Source: Nitrospira sp. (GTDB lineage Bacteria > Nitrospirota > Nitrospiria > Nitrospirales > Nitrospiraceae). From it: a stretch of 64,000 bases of DNA. The stretch is from the NCBI GenBank assembly GCA_015709715.1, contig CP054184.1, positions 1,163,001-1,227,000 of the forward strand, given 5' to 3'. Made by a program: the position numbers and the translations under genes. Shown in pieces: positions 56,184 through 64,000 of the stretch (its first letter is position 1; each line of letters starts with the position of its first letter). Under the pieces are notes generated by a model that did no database searches, was not told the origin of the DNA, and worked only from the letters and a program-made list of their open reading frames with translations.

Positions 56184-57098
56184 TCAAGAGCAGAATCCCC
56201 CTTCGCAGCCTTCCATGGCAACCGCTTCCAGCGCGACCCATCCGTCCCGCTCGCGAGCCCCTTTGACGTACACGCCGAAAGCCGCGTAAGCGGATTCGAT
56301 CTCGTTGCGCTGCTCACTCAGCAACCCGGACAGCAGGAGCCTCGCCCCCCCGGTCGCCAAGCCGCACAATGGCCCGCGGCAATCCAACAGGGTTTGGCGA
56401 TCCAAGTTGGCCAAAACGAGCGTGGGTTCGAGCGCCGAAGCGGCGGCGTCCGACCCTACATCGCCCACCGACAGCGTGAGCCGTCCGTCGAACCCGTTGA
56501 CCTCGGCATACTCACGCGCACAGTCGATCGCCGTCGGATCATTGTCCACGCCCACCGCCTGCGCCGCCCCTAGACGCAGAGCCACCATCGCCAAGATCCC
56601 GCTGCCGGTTCCCATATCCAAAACGCGATCGTGGGGCCTGACTACCTCCTGCAGCCAGGCAATCAGCAGCTGCGTCGTCGCATGGTGCCCAGTCCCGAAG
56701 GCCTGTTTGGGATCGATGGTCAAGGTCACGTCATCATCTTGAGGCAGCACGGATTTCCAGCTCGGTCTGATGACCACACGCCCGATCCTGACCGGCTCCA
56801 CCAGCCGCGCCCATTGCTCGTTCCAATCCCGGTCTGCCAGTCGTCCGATGCGGATGGCCTTCTCCGCATGATCATGCCCCAGCTGCGCCAACGCCTGTCG
56901 GAGCCGCATCCACGTCTCCGGCCCGCAGGATGCCGCTGGCCAATAGAGATGGACAACCTCGCCCTCTTGCCAGGCCCCGGTGACGGCCGGGTCATTCAAC
57001 AGGCCGAGCACTTCTCCGGCATCCATCGACGTCCGCACGTCGACTTGCACCCACTCGGTTTCGGACACTGTCTCGCCTCGCTTGGTGGTTGACCTCAT
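56184..57098 (-). CDS. prmA: Ribosomal protein L11 methyltransferase
   Basis: Methylates ribosomal protein L11. A 304-residue protein with the PrmA signature DPKQAFGTGHHATTQL and SAM motif VLDMGTGSGILAMVAL. The catalytic tetrapeptide region reads LANLDRQTLL where most PrmA have NILA. It is upstream of the MOSC remnant. Confidence 0.93.
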   Translation of the reverse strand: MRSTTKRGETVSETEWVQVDVRTSMDAGEVLGLLNDPAVTGAWQEGEVVHLYWPAASCGPETWMRLRQALAQLGHDHAEKAIRIGRLADRDWNEQWARLVEPVRIGRVVIRPSWKSVLPQDDDVTLTIDPKQAFGTGHHATTQLLIAWLQEVVRPHDRVLDMGTGSGILAMVALRLGAAQAVGVDNDPTAIDCAREYAEVNGFDGRLTLSVGDVGSDAAASALEPTLVLANLDRQTLLDCRGPLCGLATGGARLLLSGLLSEQRNEIESAYAAFGVYVKGARERDGWVALEAVAMEGCEGGFCS

Positions 57099-57127
57099 CT
57101 CAGACTCCCAGTATCGTCAGCGGTACC

Positions 57128-59005
57128 ATGTCCAGCCTCGACCACACACGCACCCGCGCGCGGGAGAACAGCTTGCAACGAGTCGTCCGCCGCGCGGAGC
57201 GAATGGAACTCCGGGGCCGCCGCACCAGCGAACGGTTCACCTTTTGGCGTCTCACGATCGTTGCCGTCGGCCTGTTCCTGCCGATCCTGCTCCACAAACT
57301 GGGCTGGACCGTCACCGGCAACGCCATGCTGGGGTTCTTCTTCTCTGGGTTCCTCGTTGTGGCCTGGTATCATAACAGGCTCGAAGAACGCTTGCATCGG
57401 TTAGGGCGCTGGATGGCGCTGAAGCGCACACACCTCGCGCGTATGCAACTGGCCTGGTCCGCCATTCCCCTTCCGGTCTCGGTGCCGGATCGACATGGTT
57501 ATGCCCGAGACCTCGATTTGGCCGGCCCCCATTCCCTTCTCCATTTGATCGACCAAACCATCTCGTCCCAGGGCCGCGAACGGCTGGCCTCATGGCTGTT
57601 CGACCAGCCTTCGACCGTTGCCGGATGGACTGCACGCCGGCAGCTCATCCGCGACCTCACCCCTCTCATCCTATTGCGGGATCGATTGTCGGTGGAAGCC
57701 CAAACGATCGATGAAGCCGATATCGACGGGCGCCGTTTGCTTTCCATTCTCAAGACCGAAGTGGGCCATCCCAGCTTGCTGCCGCTCTTGCTGACTGAAG
57801 CCACGTTGGCCCTTGCGACGGCGGGGTTGCTGCTTGCCGATCTCCTGTTCGGCATCGGTGACTACTGGTTGCTGTCGTTCATTCTGTACGCCATCGTATT
57901 TCTGAGCGTCCGGGGTCGTTCCGAGGAAATATTCGACCACGCGCAGGCTCTTCATCGGCAACTGGAGCGGCTCAGCGCCGTGCTGGGGTCTCTTGAACGG
58001 CGCGCGTGGCGACCGGCTTCGCGATTGGCCGAACTCTGTGCGCCGCTGGTCCAACAACGGACCAGCCCCTCGCGCTCGCTGAAGCAGGCGGCTTCGATCA
58101 TGAACCGACTGAGCGCGCGCGCCCATCCCCTGGTGCACTATCTCATCAACGCCGTCGGCCCCTGGGACCTGTACCACACCTATCGGCTCCATCAATTACA
58201 AGACCGTATCGCCGCCGTCGCGCCCCTGTGGTTCGAAACGCTGGCCGAATTGGACGCCGCCGCCTCGTTGGCCGCCTTTGCTTGGCTCCATCCTGACTAT
58301 CCTTGGCCCACCCTGCACGGCCCTGAAGCCGCAGCCAACGGCGATGCACCGATGTTAAAGGCTCAAGGGCTGGCCCATCCCCTCATCCCCTCCGGGGTGC
58401 GTGTCGCGAACGACCTGCACCTCCAGGGCCGCGGGCGGATTCTCTTGGTGACGGGCTCCAACATGTCCGGCAAGAGCACCTTTCTCCGCACCATCGGCAT
58501 CAACACCTGTCTGGCGCAGACCGGCGCGCCGGTCTGCGCCCGCGACTTCCATTGGTCGTTGGTCCGCCTCGGCAGCTGCATCCGCGTGGACGATTCTCTG
58601 GATGGCGGCTTGTCGTTCTTTTACGCCGAGGTGAAGCGACTCAAGACCATCTTGAACAGCGCGCAAGACCGGCAGGGCCCGCCCGTGCTGTGGCTGATCG
58701 ACGAGGTCTTCAAGGGGACGAACAACCGCGAGCGGCTCATCGGGGGACGCGCCCTCATCACCGCGCTGGCTGGAAGCAACGGCTTCGGTCTGGTCACCAC
58801 GCATGACTTGGAGTTGGCCGAACTGGATCAGCGGCTCGCGACAGTGACCAACGTGCACTTCCAAGAGACCATCGCCGAACAGACCCTGCAATTCGACTAC
58901 CGCCTCCGTCCTGGCCCTTGCCCCACGACGAATGCTCTGCGCATCATGGCGTTGGAAGGCCTGCCGGTCGAATCCCCTGCTCCGCCGACGCCGCGCAACA
59001 GGTGA
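57128..59005 (+). CDS. MutS-family ATPase with transmembrane segments
   Basis: A 625-residue protein. The C-terminal 200 residues are a MutS ABC ATPase: Walker A LVTGSNMSGKSTFLRTI, Walker B LWLIDEVFKGTNN (Asp-Glu) and the LVTTHDLELAEL His motif. It lacks the mismatch-binding domain I and has two predicted helix pairs (about 38-72 and 218-258), so it is a membrane form of unknown role, unlike MutS or MutS2. ATG 57128 is preferred to 57089, which overlaps prmA. Confidence 0.9.
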   Translation: MSSLDHTRTRARENSLQRVVRRAERMELRGRRTSERFTFWRLTIVAVGLFLPILLHKLGWTVTGNAMLGFFFSGFLVVAWYHNRLEERLHRLGRWMALKRTHLARMQLAWSAIPLPVSVPDRHGYARDLDLAGPHSLLHLIDQTISSQGRERLASWLFDQPSTVAGWTARRQLIRDLTPLILLRDRLSVEAQTIDEADIDGRRLLSILKTEVGHPSLLPLLLTEATLALATAGLLLADLLFGIGDYWLLSFILYAIVFLSVRGRSEEIFDHAQALHRQLERLSAVLGSLERRAWRPASRLAELCAPLVQQRTSPSRSLKQAASIMNRLSARAHPLVHYLINAVGPWDLYHTYRLHQLQDRIAAVAPLWFETLAELDAAASLAAFAWLHPDYPWPTLHGPEAAANGDAPMLKAQGLAHPLIPSGVRVANDLHLQGRGRILLVTGSNMSGKSTFLRTIGINTCLAQTGAPVCARDFHWSLVRLGSCIRVDDSLDGGLSFFYAEVKRLKTILNSAQDRQGPPVLWLIDEVFKGTNNRERLIGGRALITALAGSNGFGLVTTHDLELAELDQRLATVTNVHFQETIAEQTLQFDYRLRPGPCPTTNALRIMALEGLPVESPAPPTPRNR

Positions 59006-59128
59006 GGAAACATTGCATCGTTTCGTCTCTTTCGGCAGACTGAGGCGTCGTCCCCTCTAACCCGGGAGTCGCCCATCGAGCCGCATTTCGCATCTCCACC
59101 GAACACCCGATTTCCGCTCCGCGGGCTC

Positions 59129-62100
59129 TTGATTGCGCAGTTCTGCGGGGCCTTCAACGACAACGCATGGAAGTTCATGGTCGCGCTGCTGGGCATTCGC
59201 GCCGTCGCCTCCCAGCTGGCTCCCGGACCGGAACTCGAGACCGCTTCGCAGGCCCAAACCACACTCGCGATGGTGGTCTTCACCTTACCGCTCATCCTGA
59301 CTTCTCTCATCGCCGGCCTGTTCGCCGACCGCCTCAGCAAACGCACCGTCATCCTCACGATGAAGGTGATGGAGGTGCTCCTCATGGTCGGAGCCACCTT
59401 CGCCCTGTTGACCCACCCGACTGGAGGATTCTGGGCGCTCGCGGTCCTCGCCGGCATGGGCGTGCACAGCGCCATCTTCAGCCCGGCCAAGTACGGCATC
59501 CTCCCGGAGTTGCTTCCCCACGAACGGCTGGCGCAGGGGAACAGTGTCCTCGAGCTCTGGACGTTCCTGGCGATCCTCACTGGCACGACGGCCGGCGGGT
59601 TTCTGCTGGCTGGAGCCGGGGACCGGCCCTGGATCGCGCCTGCTGTGCTGGGGCTGCTGGCCACGGTCGGACTGGCGGCAGCGTTGTCGATCCCGACGGT
59701 TCCTCCCGCCCGCGCGGCCGGTGGCCTCTTCGATACCTTGCGAGGCGCCTGGTCGTCGTTACGTGCGGATCGTCTGCTGCGACTGGCCATCATCGGGGCC
59801 GTCTTCTTCTGGACCATCGCCAGTCTCGTCGTGCAAAACGTGCTGGTCTATGCGAAGGCCGTGCTCGGCCTCTCCGACGCCCTGGCCACCGTTCCCTCCG
59901 CCCTGATCTCCGTCGGGATCGGTCTGGGTGCCCTGGTGGTCGGTCGCCTCTCGCGCGCGAGGGTGGAATACGGCTTGGTCCCCCTGGGAGCCGCCGGGGT
60001 GGCGTTCTTCCTGCTGGTGCTCGGATGGTGGCGGCCGCCCTTCAGCGGCACGCTCGCGGTGATGATCCTGCTGGGCATGGCCAGCGCATTGATCTTCATC
60101 CCGATCAATGCCCTCGTCCAATGGCTGGCTCCGCACGACCGGCGCGGCTCGGTCATCGCTCTGGAGAATATCTGTGTGTTCACGGGCATTCTCCTGGGCT
60201 CGTTGAGCGGCGGCATGCTGGCCCACGCCGGTCTCTCCACCAGCGGCATCTTCCTGGCTACGGCTTTCGGCACGACGGTCGGCACCTTCTGGGCGCTCTG
60301 GCTCATGCCGGAAACCTTCCTTCGGCTCGTGTTGGTACTGTTCACCAATACGCTTTATCGCCTGCGCATCATCGGACACGAACACGTCCCGATGACGGGC
60401 GGTGCGCTCCTGGTCCCCAACCACATTTCCTTTATCGACGGTTTTCTGCTGATCGCCAGTCTGGACCGCCCCATCCGGTTCATCGTCGACGCCCAGTACG
60501 TCGAGCATCCCTTCTTCAAACCCTTCATGCGGGCCCTGCAGGTTATTCCGATCTCGTCGCATGGCGGCCCGCGCGTTATCCTCAAGGCCCTGCGCGAAGC
60601 GGGGAACGCGTTGGATGCGGGGGAACTGGTCTGCATCTTCCCCGAAGGCCAAATCACCCGCACCGGCAATCTGTTGCCCTTTCGCCGCGGCTTCGAGCGG
60701 ATCGTCAAGGGACGGACCGTACCGATCGTCCCGGTTCACCTGGACCGTGTCTGGGGCAGCATCTTCAGCTTTGTGGGCGGCCGCTTCTTGACCAAATGGC
60801 CGGAGCGGATTCCCTACCCCGTCACCGTGTCGTTCGGTACGCCGATTCCCGCCGAGACGCCGGCCCACGAACTTCGCCGCCTCGTGCTGGAACTCGGCGA
60901 AAGGGCCTGGCACGTGCGGAAGCCGGACCGGCGTCCCTTGCACCGCGCGTTCATCCACAGTATGCGCCGACACCCCTTCCGTCTGGTGATGGCCGATGCC
61001 ACGAAGCCACGCGTGACCTGCCTGCAGGCCTTGATCGGTGCCATCGCCCTCGCGCGTGTCTTGAAAACCCATTGGGAGAACCAGGCGAACGTCGGCTTGC
61101 TGCTGCCTCCCACGGTGGCAGGCGGATTGGTCAACGTCGCCGCGACGCTGGCGGGCCGGACCAGCGTGAACCTCAACTACACCGTCGGGAAGGCCGGCTT
61201 GGAATCGGCGGTCCGGCAGGCGCAACTCCAAACGATCGTCACCAGTCGCAAATTCGTCGAGAAGGCCAAGCTGGACCTCCCCGAGGGCCCCACAATGCTC
61301 TGGTTGGAAGACCTCGCCGCCACCATCGGCGGGCCGCAGAAGGCCCTGGCCGCGCTGCTCACCCTATTGGCGCCGGTTCGTCTGATCGAATCGGCTTGCG
61401 GGCAACAGCGCCGCGTGACGATGGATGACCTCGCCACCATCATTTTCAGCAGCGGCAGCACCGGGGAGCCGAAGGGCGTCATGCTGTCGCACTACAGTCT
61501 CGACGCGAATGTGCAGGGGGTCTCACAGGTGTTGCCGCTCGACGCGCAAGACCGCATTCTCGGCATCCTGCCGCTGTTTCATTCCTTCGGCTACCTGGTG
61601 TTTTGGTATGTAGTGCTGAACGGCGCCGCCATCGTGTTCCATCCGTCGCCGCTCGACGTGGCGGCCATCGGCGAACTCTGCGCCACCCATCGCCTCACGT
61701 TCCTCGTCAGCACGCCGACGTTCCTGCAACTCTACCAACGCCGCTGCACGCCGGAGCAATTCAGCACGCTGCGTGTGGTGCTCACCGGGGCAGAGAAACT
61801 CCCGCTCCGCCTCAGTCAATCCTTCGAGGATCGTTTCGGCATCAGGCCCATCGAAGGGTACGGCGTCACGGAATGCGCCCCGGTCATCGCGGTCAACTGT
61901 CCCGACTTCCGCGCCTCCGGCTTCTACCAGCCGGCTTCCCGCCGAGGAACCGTGGGGCGGCCGCTGCCGGGCGTCTCCGTCCGCATCGTCGATCCCGACA
62001 GCTTCGCCGTCCTGCCGCCCGGCACAGCCGGCATGTTGCTCGTGAAGGGGCCGAACGTCATGGATGGGTATCTGGGCCGCGCAGATCTCACGGCACAGGC

Positions 62101-62512
62101 CATCCACGACGGCTGGTACATTACCGGCGACATTGCAATGCTCGACGAAGACGGCTTCCTCACCATCACTGATCGCCTCTCGCGGTTCTCGAAGATCGGC
62201 GGCGAGATGGTCCCGCACCGACGCGTGGAAGAGGCCCTTCAACATGCCTCGGGCGAGGAGTTGCAGATCTGTGCCGTGACGGGCGTACCCGACGAGAGAA
62301 AAGGGGAGCAGCTGGCCGTGCTCCATACCCTTTCCGACGAAGTGATTCCGCACCTCCTAGCCAAGGCGGCCGCTGACGGACTGCCCAATCTCTTCCTCCC
62401 CGCACGCAGCCACTGCATCAAGGTGGAGGCGCTGCCGGTGCTGGGCACGGGCAAACTCGATTTGCGAGCGCTGAAACGTATCGCAATGGAACGGTTGGGG
62501 CTCACGCCATGA
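59129..62512 (+). CDS. MFS transporter / acyltransferase / acyl-[ACP] ligase fusion (LplT-Aas-like)
   Basis: A very large fusion. Residues 1-400 form an LplT-type MFS transporter (about 12 helices). About 420-600 is a PlsC acyltransferase (VPNHISFIDGFLL with the HX4D motif; FPEGQITRTG). The last 500 residues are an AMP-forming acyl ligase (IIFSSGSTGEPKGVMLSHYS, YGVTECAPVIAV, GWYITGDIA). It would take up lyso-phospholipid, then reacylate it. The first standard start, TTG at 59129, cuts into helix 1 (conserved FPLRGLLIAQFCGAFNDN begins at about 59111). Upstream non-standard candidates are ATC 59075 and ATT 59012. Confidence 0.9.
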   Translation: MIAQFCGAFNDNAWKFMVALLGIRAVASQLAPGPELETASQAQTTLAMVVFTLPLILTSLIAGLFADRLSKRTVILTMKVMEVLLMVGATFALLTHPTGGFWALAVLAGMGVHSAIFSPAKYGILPELLPHERLAQGNSVLELWTFLAILTGTTAGGFLLAGAGDRPWIAPAVLGLLATVGLAAALSIPTVPPARAAGGLFDTLRGAWSSLRADRLLRLAIIGAVFFWTIASLVVQNVLVYAKAVLGLSDALATVPSALISVGIGLGALVVGRLSRARVEYGLVPLGAAGVAFFLLVLGWWRPPFSGTLAVMILLGMASALIFIPINALVQWLAPHDRRGSVIALENICVFTGILLGSLSGGMLAHAGLSTSGIFLATAFGTTVGTFWALWLMPETFLRLVLVLFTNTLYRLRIIGHEHVPMTGGALLVPNHISFIDGFLLIASLDRPIRFIVDAQYVEHPFFKPFMRALQVIPISSHGGPRVILKALREAGNALDAGELVCIFPEGQITRTGNLLPFRRGFERIVKGRTVPIVPVHLDRVWGSIFSFVGGRFLTKWPERIPYPVTVSFGTPIPAETPAHELRRLVLELGERAWHVRKPDRRPLHRAFIHSMRRHPFRLVMADATKPRVTCLQALIGAIALARVLKTHWENQANVGLLLPPTVAGGLVNVAATLAGRTSVNLNYTVGKAGLESAVRQAQLQTIVTSRKFVEKAKLDLPEGPTMLWLEDLAATIGGPQKALAALLTLLAPVRLIESACGQQRRVTMDDLATIIFSSGSTGEPKGVMLSHYSLDANVQGVSQVLPLDAQDRILGILPLFHSFGYLVFWYVVLNGAAIVFHPSPLDVAAIGELCATHRLTFLVSTPTFLQLYQRRCTPEQFSTLRVVLTGAEKLPLRLSQSFEDRFGIRPIEGYGVTECAPVIAVNCPDFRASGFYQPASRRGTVGRPLPGVSVRIVDPDSFAVLPPGTAGMLLVKGPNVMDGYLGRADLTAQAIHDGWYITGDIAMLDEDGFLTITDRLSRFSKIGGEMVPHRRVEEALQHASGEELQICAVTGVPDERKGEQLAVLHTLSDEVIPHLLAKAAADGLPNLFLPARSHCIKVEALPVLGTGKLDLRALKRIAMERLGLTP

Positions 62513-62519
62513 GGAGCCT

Positions 62520-63500
62520 ATGATCGGTGACGCCCCGTCGCCCGCTCCGCTGATCGACTGCCACGTACACCTGGCGGCCCTGCCGGAAGGCGACAACGGG
62601 TGCTTCATTTCGCCGAAGCTCCTGAACAGTCCGCTCTTTCGATTTCTCCTGTGGAAACACGACCTCTCGCCGGCCCATCCCCGTGAAGCCAACCTGACCT
62701 ACGTCGAACACCTGGTCGCCGAGCTGCGGGCCTCCCGCCATGTGCAGAAGGCCGTCCTCCTCGGCATGGACGGTTTCTACGACCAGGCCGGCCTGCTCAA
62801 TCGGCAACAGACCGAGTTTCTCATCAGCAACGAGTATGTCTTCAAAACCGTGCAGGCCCATCCCGACCTGTTTCTCGCCGGCCCCTCCATCAACCCACAA
62901 CGGGAGGATGCCGTCGACGAGGTCCATCGTTGCGCCGACGCCGGCGGGGTGCTCGTCAAGGTCTTGCCCAATGCCCAACACTTCAATCCCGCCGACGCGA
63001 AATATACGCCCTTCTATCGCGCGCTGGCCGAACGGCGATTACCGCTCCTGAGCCATGTCGGGTTTGAGTTCAGCTTGATCGGGAAGGATCAATCGGTCGG
63101 TGAGCCGGATCGCCTCCGTACCGCCCTCGACGAAGGCGTCACGGTGATCGCCGCCCATGCCTGCAGCTACGGCCTCATGCTCTATGAAAAGTTTCTCCCC
63201 ACCTTTCAAGATCTCGCGCGCCGCTACCCCAACTTCTACGCGGATATCTCAGCCCTGACCCTGCCCAACCGGATGCGCATGTTGCTCTACCTACGCCGCC
63301 ACCCCGAACTGCAGGCGCGGCTCCTGTTCGGCACCGACTACCCCCTCTCGGTCCTGCACCTGGCAGCTTGGGGCCGCGTGGGGATTCGCGCATTGACCAA
63401 GATGATCCGCACCAAGAACCGGTTCGACCGCCAAGTCGAAGTCTGCCGCGGGCTCGGTGTGAGGTTTCAGTCTCTGGGTGAGGTGGTAAGACTGCCGTAA
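62520..63500 (+). CDS. Amidohydrolase-family (TIM-barrel) protein
   Basis: A 326-residue metal-dependent hydrolase or decarboxylase of the amidohydrolase-2/ACMSD type: HxH in IDCHVHLAALPEG, metal His in LLSHVGFEFSLIG and AAHACSYGL, and Asp in LFGTDYPLSVLH. Substrate unknown. It begins seven bases after the fusion gene and is likely in its operon. Confidence 0.88.
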   Translation: MIGDAPSPAPLIDCHVHLAALPEGDNGCFISPKLLNSPLFRFLLWKHDLSPAHPREANLTYVEHLVAELRASRHVQKAVLLGMDGFYDQAGLLNRQQTEFLISNEYVFKTVQAHPDLFLAGPSINPQREDAVDEVHRCADAGGVLVKVLPNAQHFNPADAKYTPFYRALAERRLPLLSHVGFEFSLIGKDQSVGEPDRLRTALDEGVTVIAAHACSYGLMLYEKFLPTFQDLARRYPNFYADISALTLPNRMRMLLYLRRHPELQARLLFGTDYPLSVLHLAAWGRVGIRALTKMIRTKNRFDRQVEVCRGLGVRFQSLGEVVRLP

Positions 63501-63588
63501 AACTGGGCTCTCCCCCAGGCTGAATCCCTGTTCGACTATGGTATAGTTCGCGCGTACGTTACCCGCTCACTCCGAAAGGAGCTTCACC

Positions 63589-63984
63589 ATGGCCAGGCCT
63601 CCGCGTCGCACCATTGTCATCCTGAGTGGATTCTCCGGCTTCCTGCTGCTCTCGGCCTGCACCCTCAAGGGCACGACGCAGCAAATCACCGATACGACCG
63701 GCAATATCACGGCGTCCACATCCGGACGCACTTGGTGGAACGAAGACGGTCTGTTGAAGCAAGAGCACAAGATCGCCGCCTTCACGACCTACAACGCGCA
63801 GAACCTGGAACAGGATGCCGCCCGCGGACAGGGAGAGTATCTCGCCTCGCTCGACAGCCTCATGGGGAGACCCGCCGATCCCGCACTCGGACGGCTGGCC
63901 CAAGACTCGTTCACGCAGTGGAGCCGGTCTGGCAGCGCCTCGACCGACGACCTCGTCCGTCGGGTGCAGGCCGCGCGCCACTAG
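63589..63984 (+). CDS. DUF3015-like lipoprotein
   Basis: A 131-residue lipoprotein: signal FSGFLLLSACTLKGT with lipid Cys about residue 24. The mature region (TTGNITASTSGRTWWNEDGL ... QDAARGQGEYLASLDSLMG) fits the DUF3015 pattern of exported proteins. AAAGGAG precedes the ATG. Function unknown. Confidence 0.82.
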   Translation: MARPPRRTIVILSGFSGFLLLSACTLKGTTQQITDTTGNITASTSGRTWWNEDGLLKQEHKIAAFTTYNAQNLEQDAARGQGEYLASLDSLMGRPADPALGRLAQDSFTQWSRSGSASTDDLVRRVQAARH

Positions 63985-64000
63985 CCGCAACAGAACCACA

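Noticed and set aside
59759-61231. Open frame of 490 codons antisense to the MFS/acyltransferase fusion
   Set aside because: The plus-strand product has clear motifs in this region; the minus-strand translation is low-complexity (Gln/Glu/Arg-rich) and looks like a shadow.
59167-61428. Open frame of 753 codons in another plus-strand frame of the fusion gene
   Set aside because: Arg/Pro/Gly-rich translation with no hydrophobic segments or motifs; overlaps a well-supported gene.

Overview
The window is a GC-rich, gene-dense stretch of a Gram-negative chromosome with 68 intact protein-coding genes, a 3' fragment of one more, two broken genes, two tRNAs and one IS3-family insertion sequence. Lipoprotein signals, a sigma-54 response regulator, an RpoS-like sigma factor, HpnC/D-type squalene synthase, split pyruvate carboxylase (biotin carboxylase plus biotinylated carboxyltransferase), small exported cytochrome c and cupredoxin proteins, and several Fe-S ferredoxins together suggest a member of the Nitrospira lineage. 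That assignment is an inference from gene content and style; no search was run.

Layout. 1-3.2 kb: end of an upstream gene, an exported protein, an SPFH lipoprotein and the IS3 element. 3.2-8.6 kb (mostly minus strand): cytochrome c lipoprotein with a small membrane protein and queC, a DksA/TraR protein, apt, an RpoS-like sigma factor, acylphosphatase, tRNA-Pro(CGG), and an alanine dehydrogenase gene broken by a 14-bp tandem duplication. 8.8-10.3 kb: a four-gene plus-strand cassette with a CxxC protein, a thioredoxin-fold [2Fe-2S] ferredoxin, a protein of unknown family and a [4Fe-4S] protein. 10.3-16.9 kb: squalene synthase (no standard start codon), cupredoxin, HtpX, glutathione peroxidase, MFS transporter and small proteins. 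17-21.5 kb: YqeY protein followed by a signalling block (receiver with Cys-rich tail, receiver-GGDEF, hybrid kinase, Hpt). 21.6-27.9 kb (minus): tRNA-Ala(CGC), purM-purN, an NtrY/NtrX-type two-component pair, DUF1844. 28-34 kb: mazG, a membrane protein, a convergent intergenic gap with DnaA-box-like sites, then hemE-hemH-hemY. 34-39 kb: acyl desaturase, EamA transporter, small proteins, FmdB-type zinc ribbon, PBP-like protein, IPT/TIG protein. 39-46.3 kb (plus): pycA-pycB, alpha/beta hydrolase, lipoprotein thiol peroxidase, sthA, tenA. 46.5-52.3 kb: HEAT-repeat and membrane proteins, FlgO-like protein, thiD, a heme-copper-oxidase-like membrane protein, a hydrolase. 52.4-57.1 kb: a secreted three-repeat protein with Pro-rich linkers, then on the minus strand prmA, a MOSC-domain remnant, a methyltransferase and an SUMF1-fold protein. 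57.1-64 kb (plus): membrane-anchored MutS-like ATPase, a giant MFS/acyltransferase/acyl-ligase fusion, an amidohydrolase and a DUF3015-like lipoprotein.

The metabolic genes are mostly anaplerotic (pyruvate carboxylase), heme, purine, thiamine and lipid/hopanoid related; the rest is stress defence (HtpX, two peroxidases, RpoS-like) and signalling. I see no prophage, no CRISPR array and no complete defence island. The observations most worth checking are the broken alanine dehydrogenase, the squalene synthase that seems to start at ACG, the collapsed MOSC gene, the recently duplicated repeat in the secreted protein, the lipoprotein thiol peroxidase without a resolving cysteine, and the uncharacterised Fe-S cassette.
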